Positions 47,540 to 56,055 of a stretch of DNA of 64,000 nucleotides are shown in pieces (position 1 is the stretch's first letter; every line of letters starts with the position of its first letter). The notes beneath the pieces were generated by a model. That model worked only from the letters and a program-made list of their open reading frames with translations. It was not told the DNA's origin and ran no database searches. The translations under genes and the position numbers were made by a program. The DNA is from a virus, in the IMG/VR virus record IMGVR_UViG_3300043403_000102, positions 1 through 64,000 of that record; one strand, 5' to 3'.

Positions 47540-47823
47540 CAGGTAATGCCTACGCACGCAAGAAGCCCTGCCATGTACCGCGCGACGTGCCTCTCAGAGG
47601 ACCAGATCTTTTCGGCGTGCGCCTTTGCTATCTCTACAGTGCGGGGCCTGTACGTTTTGGAAAGCCAGGGTTTGTTGTGCACCGTCAAAACAAGCGGCCC
47701 TCGCGTGTAAATCTTTGAGGAGTTGTACACGAACACGCGAGCACCGACGTCGGTGCTATCGCCTAGGTAACCTGTGTGATACGTCACGCTCTGGTTATTC
47801 CAGCAAACCCATCGCAGCTTCAC
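47539..47823 (-). CDS. Hypothetical protein, W-(YR)-family-like member 4
   Basis: 94 aa: LRWVCWNNQSVTYHTGYLG at the start, ARVFVYNSSKIYTRGPLVLTV strands, and helix TVEIAKAHAEKIWSSERHVARYMAGLL. Overall plan as in members 2-3 but more diverged. Function unknown. Confidence 0.5.
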   Translation of the reverse strand: MKLRWVCWNNQSVTYHTGYLGDSTDVGARVFVYNSSKIYTRGPLVLTVHNKPWLSKTYRPRTVEIAKAHAEKIWSSERHVARYMAGLLACVGIT

Positions 47824-48131
47824 GGCTTCACCAGTGCGTCTTCCATCTTCAGGGCCCGGAAGGCATTCATTCGCTCCGTGATGGATCGGGTGGTGTCGAG
47901 TGCGTTGGCCAGCTCCAAGGCGAGGTTGTTGAGGTACCCAACTTCGGGATAGGCCCAGCCAAGGAGTTGGCCGCCCGAGATGTAATCGCCGGGACCGTCA
48001 CCAAACCCGGGCTGTCCCAGCACATTGCCTAGGGAACGCATCTGGCGAGCCCAATCATCCCAAAGGATCCTGAGCTTGTGAGCCTCGGCCAAGAGCTCGG
48101 CCCTGGCGAGCACCGCGGGGCTGAACGACAT
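47820..48131 (-). CDS. Helical hypothetical protein
   Basis: 103 aa from ATG 48131, overlapping the SbcC-like stop (TGATG). Helical ends (LARAELLAEAHKLRILWDDWARQM, NLALELANALDTTRSI) flank a Gly-rich turn. Function unknown. Confidence 0.5.
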   Translation of the reverse strand: MSFSPAVLARAELLAEAHKLRILWDDWARQMRSLGNVLGQPGFGDGPGDYISGGQLLGWAYPEVGYLNNLALELANALDTTRSITERMNAFRALKMEDALVKP

Positions 48132-49816
48132 CACACGGCCTCCAGCCGGGAGCCGTCGACGTCATCCTTGACGGCGCGCATGACCGTGGACCTTGGGAAC
48201 AGCGTCTGGACCTCGGGGTTGTGGGTGATGACCAGGACCTGCCGCCCTTGCCCCAGGGCTTCGAGGTACGAGGCCACCCGTGCGATGCCATCCCGGTCGA
48301 GGGCATCGAACACCTCGTCGAAGGCCACGAACCCCTCGGCGTCGGGCCCCAGGAGTTGGGCCAAGGCCAGCAGCAGCGCAACGTCTACGCGGCTGCGCTC
48401 GCCCGAGCTGGCCCCCCCGTACTCGCCCCCGCCCGCCCCGATGACTTGGAACGAGATGGCATCGATGGCCTTGCCGCTCTTAAGCTGCGCCGTGGCGCTG
48501 ATGCCGACCTTAAGGTCGAGCCCTAGCTGGCCGAGCACCTGGTTGGTGGCGTGCTCGATTTGCTTAAGGGCACGTCCTAGGAGCATATGCCTAGCGCCCC
48601 TAAGGCCGTAGACCTCGGCCGTGGCCCCGAGGACAGCGACACGGGTTCGGATCTTGGCCAGCTCCGCGGCGACGACGGCCTGCTCGGCTTCGAGGTCGGT
48701 CGTGTCCTTGTCGCGGGCCGCGCGCATCTGGGCGACGAGCTCGGCCTCCCTCAGCTCCAGCGTGAGGCGTTCGACGTCCGTGCGGGCGGTAACGGCCTCC
48801 TGATTGAGGGCCTCCCCCCGTGCGTCAAGGACGGTCTTCTCGCCCTCGACCTCGGAGAGCTCCTCCTCGAAGCCCTTGATGGCGCCTAGGAGCTCGGCCA
48901 GGGCCTCGGACTGCTTTAGGCGATCTTCCCCTAGGACGGTGACGATGCGGGCCTTGGCGGCCTCCTCAATCGCTTGGAGGCAGGTCGGGCACTGGTCCCG
49001 GACTTGGAGCGCCAGCACCCGGGAGTCGAGCTTGGTCAGGGCGGCCTTCATGTCGTAGGTGCGCGCCTGGGCCCCGGTCAGGTTCTTCAGGGCCTTGTCC
49101 CGGGCCAGGCTCGTCGCGGCAAGCAGCTCCTTGAGTTTGATCTTCTTGTCCTGGGTTCGAAGGAGCGCCTCGGTAGCGGCCTGCTTCTCGGCCGTGATGG
49201 CGTCGAGGGGGCGCGTGGCCTTGAGAGCGGGCTGGGCCTCGATTGCGGCGATGCGCTTGGTCAGGGCGAAGGCTTGGCCGTCGAGCTGCATCTGGCGGTC
49301 GCTGGCCTCTCGCAGGCGCACCTTGAGCACGTCGGCGGCTTCGCCGAACCGCTCGAGCCCGAGGAAACTTTCAAGCAGCTCCTTGCGTTCCTTGTCGGTG
49401 CTGGCCCCAAACTTGGCGAGGAACTCCTTAGCGAACAGGCGCGTGGCCGTGAACCGGGCCCAGGGACCTAGGAGGTTTTCGATCTTGGTTTGGGTCTCGG
49501 TGGCGGTCTGCCCTGCGAGGTCCTCGCCGTCTCGGGTGAGCAGGATGGTGGCGGTCTGTTTGTTGCGCGTACGCCCCACCGCCCAGTCATGGCCCTTATG
49601 GGTGAAGTTGACTTGGGCGCTGGCGCTCTTGGCCCCCGGGGGCACGGGGCTCTTACCCCGAAGGGTCTCGCCATAGAGAGCCCAGCACATGGCCTCCATC
49701 ATCGTGCTCTTGCCTGCACCGTTGTCGCCCGTGAGCAGCGTGACCCCGTCGACGGGGGACCAGGCCCCCGCGTGATAGGTCATGAAGTTCTCGAGCTTGA
49801 TTGATTGGATCTTCAT
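48131..49816 (-). CDS. SbcC / gp46-like recombination nuclease ATPase subunit
   Basis: The 561-aa SMC-type protein starts at ATG 49816 (ATGA overlap). Walker A GDNGAGKST lies near 30-38; long coiled coils follow on each side of a zinc hook CPTC near 280; the ABC signature GGASSGERSRV and Walker B EGFVAFDEVFDALD lie near the C-terminus. With the SbcD/gp47-like partner it forms an Mre11-Rad50-type complex that resects DNA ends and supports recombination-dependent replication. Shorter than bacterial SbcC, as is usual in phages. Confidence 0.9.
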   Translation of the reverse strand: MKIQSIKLENFMTYHAGAWSPVDGVTLLTGDNGAGKSTMMEAMCWALYGETLRGKSPVPPGAKSASAQVNFTHKGHDWAVGRTRNKQTATILLTRDGEDLAGQTATETQTKIENLLGPWARFTATRLFAKEFLAKFGASTDKERKELLESFLGLERFGEAADVLKVRLREASDRQMQLDGQAFALTKRIAAIEAQPALKATRPLDAITAEKQAATEALLRTQDKKIKLKELLAATSLARDKALKNLTGAQARTYDMKAALTKLDSRVLALQVRDQCPTCLQAIEEAAKARIVTVLGEDRLKQSEALAELLGAIKGFEEELSEVEGEKTVLDARGEALNQEAVTARTDVERLTLELREAELVAQMRAARDKDTTDLEAEQAVVAAELAKIRTRVAVLGATAEVYGLRGARHMLLGRALKQIEHATNQVLGQLGLDLKVGISATAQLKSGKAIDAISFQVIGAGGGEYGGASSGERSRVDVALLLALAQLLGPDAEGFVAFDEVFDALDRDGIARVASYLEALGQGRQVLVITHNPEVQTLFPRSTVMRAVKDDVDGSRLEAV

Positions 49817-50958
49817 TGGTCTCTCCCAGCGCTGAGCGCGTTCCAAACCCCCAAGGCCTCGGCGTGGACGTCATCCCTCGATACCCCGGGCGGTAACGTC
49901 ATCTGCTCGATGAACTCGGCAATGGCCGCCTTGGCATCGGACACCTGAGGCAGCGGCCCCAGGTCAATCGTGGCGTCGACGGGGGCCGCGTCTTCCACGA
50001 CAATCGCACCGGTTGCCAGGACGGCACGCACCTTCTCGCCTGCCTTCGGTCCGAGGCGCGCATAGACGGGGTGGGACTTGGCGACCAGCATAGGCATCGC
50101 CATCGCGGCGTCGTTCGCCTCGTCCACGCGAAAGAACCGAGGCCCGGGGACTTCGACCCCTGTGATTGAATCAGGGACATACAGGGACAGGCCGCCCACT
50201 GCTGGGTAGGTGCCGTCATCACCGAAGCCATGCGGAATTAGCGTGCCTACCTGAAGGATGCTCATCGCCCCGGTGACGCCCTCGCACTCCCAGAACTCAC
50301 GGTGGTGGAAGTTCCCGACGAAGCAGTCGAGGACCCCGAGCCTCGTCATCACATCGAACAGGGCATCGTAATGGATGGCATCGTTGGCTCGGGCCTTCCA
50401 TTCTCCCGCGCCCTTGTCGTCCCCGTAGACACCAACGTGTGTGATTAAGATCTTACGAGTATTGATCAACTCGCAAGGCGGGGGCTCGAAGGTCCGCAGG
50501 TACTCGGACATGGGCATCTGAGACTGGAACGGCACGCAGAGGGCCGTGATGCCCAACTCCTCCATGTCAATCCAAGTCGGCTCGGTGACGATGGTGGCCT
50601 CGTTGAACAGCGGGGCCAGCGCCGTGTTGCCGTCCTTGGCGGTGGCGTCGGGCATGTCGTGGTTCCCCGGGATGAGCACGACCCCCATGGTCTGGGCGTC
50701 CTCGCTGCTCAGCACGTGCTTCACGGCCGCGATGAGTGAGGGCTCGGGGCGGCACTTGTTAAAGAGGTCACCGGCCACGAACAGCACCTTCACCCCTGCG
50801 GCCTTGGCCTTGGAGATGGACGCGCTAAAGGCGTCGAGAGTTTCCTTTGCTCTACGGTTCAGGCCCGCGATGATGGGCCCTCCATACTTGGGGTGGTTGT
50901 CGATGTGAAGGTCGGCCACGATGCCGATGCAGTTGGATTCCTTTTTCTTGGCAGCCAT
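49813..50958 (-). CDS. SbcD / gp47-like recombination nuclease subunit
   Basis: 381 aa from ATG 50958 (overlapping the recA-type stop). Calcineurin-like metallophosphatase motifs in order: GIVADLHID (D/H pair), VAGDLF, PGNHDMP, ITHVGVYG and GNFHHREF. This is the Mre11-type nuclease. The C-terminal ~130 residues probably bind the ATPase coiled coils. Encoded directly upstream of the ATPase. Confidence 0.9.
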   Translation of the reverse strand: MAAKKKESNCIGIVADLHIDNHPKYGGPIIAGLNRRAKETLDAFSASISKAKAAGVKVLFVAGDLFNKCRPEPSLIAAVKHVLSSEDAQTMGVVLIPGNHDMPDATAKDGNTALAPLFNEATIVTEPTWIDMEELGITALCVPFQSQMPMSEYLRTFEPPPCELINTRKILITHVGVYGDDKGAGEWKARANDAIHYDALFDVMTRLGVLDCFVGNFHHREFWECEGVTGAMSILQVGTLIPHGFGDDGTYPAVGGLSLYVPDSITGVEVPGPRFFRVDEANDAAMAMPMLVAKSHPVYARLGPKAGEKVRAVLATGAIVVEDAAPVDATIDLGPLPQVSDAKAAIAEFIEQMTLPPGVSRDDVHAEALGVWNALSAGRDQ

Positions 50959-51953
50959 CACTTCTCCTCTTCGGGTATTGCGGCAAGGTCGGCCTCAAAC
51001 TGCTCGATGCTGACAACGTCAGTCCAGCCCAAGTTGGCGAGCGCAGTCTTGATGGACTGGCACTTATCGGGCACGCAGCCGACATCCTTGGCGTGATGAA
51101 GGATGGCGTGCTTGTCGCTGAACCCCGTGGCGTAGTCGAGCTTGAGCTCGGCCTTGCGAAAGGGCGGGCACAGCTTGTTCTTCATGGCTTGGATCCCCAT
51201 GTAGCGTGCGCCCGGGCCGTCGCCCTTGCCGTGCCTGACATTGAGGCGCACCGATGCGTAGAACTTGATGGCGTTGCCGCCGGGAGTGGTCTCGGGGTTC
51301 CCGTACAGGACCCCGATCTTCATGCGCACTTGGTTGATAAGCAGGAGCGTGGCCCCGTGGCGGTGCTTGCCCAGCAGCGCCGAGAGCTGCCTCAAGGAGC
51401 GCGACCAGATGCGCGCCTGCTCGCCTATGGCGGCGTCCCCGGTGAGGCCCTCGTCGAACTCCTTCTTGGTCTTGCAGGCGGCCACGCTATCGACCGCAAT
51501 CAACATCGGGCGCTTGGTCTTAGCGAGAAGCCGCTCAATCTGCGGGAACATCCCGGCCTCCCCGTCCATGTAGTCGGGCTGCAACAGCAGGAGCTCGTCG
51601 GTGTTCACACCCAGCATGCGGGCCCACTCGGGGTCGTAGGCGTGTTCGACTTCGACGAGGACGGCTTGACCGCCTATGCGCTGGCACCCGGCAAGCATCA
51701 TGTTCATGACGCTGGACTTGCCCGCGCCTTCGCCCCCGTACATCTCAATCACGCGGCCCCAAGGAAGACCGCCTACTCCTAGGATGTAACGATCGAGCGG
51801 TGTAATCCCGGTGGGGAACACGCCCCTCACGCCGACGTTGGCGCTGGCCAACGTCATGGCGATGTCGTCGCGCTTGAACACCGTACAAAGATCATCGGCC
51901 AATGCCTGGGCGGACTCGGTACCCGTCGGGGGTTTCTTCTTGATCGCGGCCAT
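50958..51953 (-). CDS. RecA/UvsX-type recombinase
   Basis: 331 aa: Walker A GGEGAGKSS (73-81), Walker B PMLIAVDSVAA near 150, an LLLINQVRMKIGVLYGNPETTPGG L2-loop-like region near 205-230, and an acidic C-terminus (LAAIPEEEK). It forms filaments on ssDNA for strand exchange. GAGGTGA lies 5 nt before the ATG, after a 169-nt structured leader. The phage encodes a full recombination set nearby (SSB, SbcCD, UvsW type). Confidence 0.92.
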   Translation of the reverse strand: MAAIKKKPPTGTESAQALADDLCTVFKRDDIAMTLASANVGVRGVFPTGITPLDRYILGVGGLPWGRVIEMYGGEGAGKSSVMNMMLAGCQRIGGQAVLVEVEHAYDPEWARMLGVNTDELLLLQPDYMDGEAGMFPQIERLLAKTKRPMLIAVDSVAACKTKKEFDEGLTGDAAIGEQARIWSRSLRQLSALLGKHRHGATLLLINQVRMKIGVLYGNPETTPGGNAIKFYASVRLNVRHGKGDGPGARYMGIQAMKNKLCPPFRKAELKLDYATGFSDKHAILHHAKDVGCVPDKCQSIKTALANLGWTDVVSIEQFEADLAAIPEEEK

Positions 51954-52122
51954 CGGTTCACCTCACACAAATAAAAAAAGCGGCGGTGCTTTTTATCCGA
52001 TAGTCAGCAGCAAAGAATCCATGACGGTGCTGCGCTCGAAAGGACCAACTCACGCACGCAGCACCCGGATCTCGCTGGTCGGAATTTGCACCGCCGCAAA
52101 AACAAGTCTACTTCACGACGGT
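51954..52122 (-). promoter_or_regulatory. Attenuator-like structured leader between ssb and recA
   Basis: On the minus strand, GCGGCGGTGC (near 52090-52099) is complementary to GCACCGCCGC (near 51979-51988). The second copy also forms the hairpin AAAAAGC-ACCGCC-GCTTTTT followed by a T run, a terminator-like shape. Between them, GGTGCTGCG/CGCAGCACC (near 52028-52072) can form a 9-bp stem. A 9-codon frame (MDSLLLTIG) ends at the terminator. Pairing of the first copy with the second would stop terminator folding, as in attenuation. Confidence 0.5.
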
Positions 52123-52902
52123 CTAAAAGTCGTCGTCATCAATACCCCCGCCGCTCTTAACGGGCGTGGCATCGACGTCGATAACACCAGGCGGCGGGGC
52201 ATCAGGATCTTCCCCCGCGAGGATGGCCGCGATCTCATCGGGCGTGCGGCGGGGGTAGACCGTGCTCAGGTCGTTCAAAGCGCCGAGCCAAGAACGATCG
52301 GCAATCGGGCTGGGTGCCTTAGAGAACCGCACCTTGTATCGGGTGTCCGTCTTGCCTGTGCCTTCGCGGTCGATGACCATGTTGTACCCGCGATCGGGAT
52401 GACTGATGTCCCCCAGGGCCGTGTCATCGTCAGGGCCACTCCCGAGCATCAACGTGAGAATGTCCCCGTAAATGCCGGGGGCGTACTCCGCAACGAGCAC
52501 CCCCAATGCGGGGTTCTGAAGGTCAATGACATTGGCCAAGATGCGGTGGCCTGCCGTGAAGTCGCCCGCCGTCTTGCTGGCCTGGCCCTGGCTGCGATAA
52601 AGCTCGGAGGCTTTGTCACAGGAGGCACACAGCTTCGACGCTCGTGTCTTGCGCGGGCACACGGTGGCCGTCTTCTTGGCGGGGTCATTGGGGTTGGGAA
52701 GGTAGTGAACATATGTCTCGTAAAACGGGGACCTGATGTGGGGTCCCCACGGGGGCAGAATGCGCACGAGGTTGCGCCCCACGACCAGCTTCATCTTGGC
52801 CTTCTGACGGGCGGCCTTCTGGTCGAGGATGTTCTGGCGGGCTTCTTGAAGGAAGGAGAGGTCGGCTTTGCCGTGGACTGTCAGTGCTTTGTCGTCGCTC
52901 AT
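52123..52902 (-). CDS. Single-stranded DNA-binding protein (gp32-like)
   Basis: 259 aa: a basic N-terminal helix (KAARQKAKMKLVVGRN), an OB-fold core with the zinc-type cluster C82, C92, C95 region (CPRKTRASKLCASC), and an acidic C-terminal tail ending IDDDDF that recruits partners. This is the T4 gp32-like build. The gene lies upstream of recA. AAGGAA precedes the ATG. Confidence 0.82.
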   Translation of the reverse strand: MSDDKALTVHGKADLSFLQEARQNILDQKAARQKAKMKLVVGRNLVRILPPWGPHIRSPFYETYVHYLPNPNDPAKKTATVCPRKTRASKLCASCDKASELYRSQGQASKTAGDFTAGHRILANVIDLQNPALGVLVAEYAPGIYGDILTLMLGSGPDDDTALGDISHPDRGYNMVIDREGTGKTDTRYKVRFSKAPSPIADRSWLGALNDLSTVYPRRTPDEIAAILAGEDPDAPPPGVIDVDATPVKSGGGIDDDDF

Positions 52903-52950
52903 GTGTGCTGGTTTCCTTTGGTTGCTGTTCTATGGGTTGCGTGTTGTGAT

Positions 52951-53442
52951 TTAGAGGTCGGAGTCGAGTAAGCGTTGGCGGGCCTTCGAGGTCGCAGTCT
53001 CGCCGTTGATGGAGGGGCTCGGCCTCATCTCGGCACGGTAGTTGGCCCCTAGGCTGATGAGCATCTCGCGCTTGGTCTGAAGGGCATCGCACACGTTGCC
53101 GACCTTCTCCACGTGCAGGGTTACGGAGTCCATCGCCTGTGCGGCACGCGTGAAACGCGGGTCGAGTATCGTGCTGGCCTTGACGAACTCATCGGTGGCG
53201 GGCTTGCCGTTGGACATCGTGGCCCCCTTGTATTCGATGTAAAGCTGCGACTCGACCACCTCAAGCTCGCGCTTGACCTGGCGCTGACGAGCCTTCGCTT
53301 CGGCGTAGCAGCCGCCGTAATACGCGACGTGACCGGGGATTGAGGTCATGTCGTTGTTGATCTCGGTCTCGTTCCCGATGCTCACGACCTCGCGGACTTG
53401 GTCCGGGTCGAGCATCGACGTGTCTTGCTTGGGGTTTGTCAT
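52951..53442 (-). CDS. Coiled-coil hypothetical protein beside ssb
   Basis: The 163-aa protein is helical: VAYYGGCYAEAKARQRQVKRELEVVESQLYIEYKG, TILDPRFTRAAQAMDSVTLHVEKVGNVCDALQTKREML. Proteins of this plan sit beside phage SSB genes and may load recombinases or SSB (mediator-like), but I cannot confirm it. ATG 53442 is 6 nt after TAAATA of motif copy f and lacks a good SD. Confidence 0.5.
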   Translation of the reverse strand: MTNPKQDTSMLDPDQVREVVSIGNETEINNDMTSIPGHVAYYGGCYAEAKARQRQVKRELEVVESQLYIEYKGATMSNGKPATDEFVKASTILDPRFTRAAQAMDSVTLHVEKVGNVCDALQTKREMLISLGANYRAEMRPSPSINGETATSKARQRLLDSDL

Positions 53443-53448
53443 GTTAGA

Positions 53449-53474
53449 TATTTAGGGGCGCCAGTTTGGTTTAC
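53449..53474 (-). promoter_or_regulatory. GTAAAC-N13-CTAAATA promoter-like motif (copy f)
   Basis: GTAAAC at 53469-53474, CTAAATA at 53449-53455. TAAATA is 6 nt from ATG 53442; would drive the ssb-recA-sbcDC operon. Confidence 0.65.
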
Positions 53475-53479
53475 CCGAA

Positions 53480-56053
53480 TCAAACGGGCAGACTTTTTAG
53501 GTGACCCCAGTCATCCCCGACCTCCACGTCCACGGCCATCGGCACCCCGCCGCTAGGCCACCGCAGCATCAGGCGTTTGGCCTCGGCGGCCACCCGCAAC
53601 ACGTCGGCGTCGGGTACCTCCAGCACGATGGAGTCGTGCACCGTCATGACGACCTTGGTCTTGGGCTCCTCGTCCAGGGTCCATCGCACGATCTCGACGA
53701 GGCTGGCCAGGCAGAAGCAATTCGCGATTCCTTGGATGGGGGTGTTCTGTGAGACGTTGACCCAGTGCCTTCGGATCTTCTCGTCCTCCTTGGTGCTGCC
53801 CTCTTGGCCCAGGCCATAGGCCGAACGACGGAACGTCCAATCAAGGCCGCTGCCCGGAGGGTTCCAAGACCACCGCAGCACGCCAGATACAGTGCCTTGA
53901 GCTTCTTGGTCGCGGCGCCACTTCGCCAGGCCCGCGTACTTGCCTAAGATCTTGTCGATGATGTTCTGCGCGGCATCGGTCGACATCCCCAAGGACTTAC
54001 CCAGGGCATAGGAGCCCTGGCCAAAGATGAGGCCGAAGTTCACGGCCTTGGCGGCGGACCGCTGGGTCTTGGTAACCTGAGCAATCGGCGTGTTGAAAGC
54101 CAGAGCGGCCGTGGCCTTGTGGAAGTCCTCGCCGCTTTCAAAAGCCTTAGCCATCGCAACGTCCCCGCTCAGCATCGCGGCAACCCGCAACTCCTGCTGA
54201 CTGTAGTCGAGCGAGACCAACTTCTTACCGTGAGGCGCGATGAAGCACCCACGCGCCCAAGACCCCTCGTCCCCCTCGACGTCGGGGCGGGTGATGTTCT
54301 GCATGTTGGGCCCCGACGAACTCAAGCGCCCCGTGCGCACGATCTTAAACGTCGTATGCACTCGCCCGTCGAGCACCGACATGTGCTTAAGCATCCCGAG
54401 CCCGTAGGTGCTGCGCTGCTTCTTGATGCCTGCGAAGTCCAGCAACAGGGCCACCGCGGGGTGTGAGGTCTTGAGCGCTTCAAGGGTGGCCGCGTCCGTG
54501 CTCGGCTTGCCCGTCGCGGTCTTGCTCATGACGGGCAGATTTAACTTTTCATACAGCAATTGAGCGATCTCATTGGGCGTGATCTTGATCTCATGCGGGG
54601 CCTTCTTGGTCGAACCAGGCCGCGGAAGCAACCACTCACGGGGGACCTCGGGGATGGCCGCCAGGGATTGAATACACTGGTTGAGCTTGTTCTCTAAGAA
54701 CATGTCATAGGCGCGCACGTTATCAGGGCTCAAGGCCATGCCGTTGCGCTCGACGTGGCCGAGCATCTCGAAGGCGGGGCCTATGAGCTTGGACCACGTA
54801 AGCTTCAACGCCTCAGGCATGGCCTTGGTCATCCAAGCATCAAGACGCGTAGTCGCGGCGATGTCGCGCCCGTTGTACGCGTGCAGCTTATCGACGGGCA
54901 TCTTGGCGAACCGTGCGCCCCCCTTGGCGTCCTCGTCGTCCTCGCCGCTCTTAGCGGCTTCCTTGTACCCGCCGAACCCCACGAGCCAGGACAGCGGGCC
55001 TAGCCCCGATAGGGCCTCGGGTTCTCGCAGGCGCGCCCACAGCATCAGGTCACGTTCGACCCCCTTAATGTCCACGCCGAACTGCCGGTAGATGGCGTGG
55101 CGATCGTGCTTGACGTTGACGTTGACCTTAGGGACTCGGTGGTCTTCCATGAGCGCCTTGAAGGCACGCTGAACCACGGGGGTCCCCAGGGCCTCGCGGC
55201 TGAGCACCAGGGGGGCGCATCCACCATGGCCAATGCCTACGCATAGCAGCGCGAAGTCGCGCCCCCATAGGCTGCCTGCATGCTCAACGTCAACCACCAG
55301 ATTCCCGGGCGTCGTTGGCCCTTTGTATTTGTAGTCCCAGTGGATGTCGCACAACCTCTGGGCCGCCTCTATCGGGTCGGGTACCAAAGTCACCCCTGCG
55401 GGTTGCACGGGTAGCTCGGACGTCAGAGCCCAGGCCAGGTCTCTCTCGAACGTGATGCGTATAAAGCGATTGCGAATGCTGACGGTGTGGTCGCCCAAAA
55501 TGAATGCGGGGATCCCCCGCACCATCCCCCAGGCGTGCCGCAGGTAGGTCGCATCTACATACCGCCCGAACGCGGACTGTATCGCGTGGTTACCGATGAG
55601 AATGATCCGGCTCGGCTTCGACTGCTCGATGTCGTTCAGCAAGTAGGGGCGGCACTTCTCGATCGTGTCGGTCTCGGGGGACTTCCCGACGGAACACCCG
55701 ATGGCATAGGTCAGGTTGACGCCGTCGGGGCATATGCGCTCAGCCAACCTGCGCACGTAAACGGACGAATGACTTGAGAAGGACCTGCCGCTGTGTGCCT
55801 CGTCGCGCGTGGGCGAGGGCAGCACGACGAGCGGCAAGCCAGGCGTAATAACAGGTGCCCCCATGCAGACGGTGGGGCTCTTGGTGTAAGCCTCGCAAGC
55901 CGTACATCCCGGAGTTCGCGCACGGGCTGCGTTCGCTCCCAACGTATCGAGCCCAGGGTTCCAAGGCTCCCACAGAGGCAGCGAGCGCGTGGGCTGCTCG
56001 GCCGTGGGTTCCAGAGGGTAAACCCGGTTATTCCAGTCGTCCCAGGGCTTCAC
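53480..56053 (-). CDS. Family-A DNA polymerase with N-terminal UDG-like domain
   Basis: 857 aa from GTG 56053 (AAGGAG upstream; an earlier GTG at 56089 overlaps the neighbour). Residues ~45-215 resemble a family-4 uracil-DNA glycosylase with cysteines C50, C53, C120, C134 placed for a 4Fe-4S cluster, but the catalytic GEAPG and HPS motifs are not recognisable. Then a 3'-5' exonuclease (VDVEH with D255/E257; YNGRDIAATT) and the polymerase: LDYSQQELRVAAM, RSAAKAVNFGLIFGQG, VMTVHDSIVLEV. Replicative polymerase. The UDG-PolA fusion is known from SPO1-type phages. Confidence 0.9.
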   Translation of the reverse strand: MKPWDDWNNRVYPLEPTAEQPTRSLPLWEPWNPGLDTLGANAARARTPGCTACEAYTKSPTVCMGAPVITPGLPLVVLPSPTRDEAHSGRSFSSHSSVYVRRLAERICPDGVNLTYAIGCSVGKSPETDTIEKCRPYLLNDIEQSKPSRIILIGNHAIQSAFGRYVDATYLRHAWGMVRGIPAFILGDHTVSIRNRFIRITFERDLAWALTSELPVQPAGVTLVPDPIEAAQRLCDIHWDYKYKGPTTPGNLVVDVEHAGSLWGRDFALLCVGIGHGGCAPLVLSREALGTPVVQRAFKALMEDHRVPKVNVNVKHDRHAIYRQFGVDIKGVERDLMLWARLREPEALSGLGPLSWLVGFGGYKEAAKSGEDDEDAKGGARFAKMPVDKLHAYNGRDIAATTRLDAWMTKAMPEALKLTWSKLIGPAFEMLGHVERNGMALSPDNVRAYDMFLENKLNQCIQSLAAIPEVPREWLLPRPGSTKKAPHEIKITPNEIAQLLYEKLNLPVMSKTATGKPSTDAATLEALKTSHPAVALLLDFAGIKKQRSTYGLGMLKHMSVLDGRVHTTFKIVRTGRLSSSGPNMQNITRPDVEGDEGSWARGCFIAPHGKKLVSLDYSQQELRVAAMLSGDVAMAKAFESGEDFHKATAALAFNTPIAQVTKTQRSAAKAVNFGLIFGQGSYALGKSLGMSTDAAQNIIDKILGKYAGLAKWRRDQEAQGTVSGVLRWSWNPPGSGLDWTFRRSAYGLGQEGSTKEDEKIRRHWVNVSQNTPIQGIANCFCLASLVEIVRWTLDEEPKTKVVMTVHDSIVLEVPDADVLRVAAEAKRLMLRWPSGGVPMAVDVEVGDDWGHLKSLPV

Positions 56054-56055
56054 CG

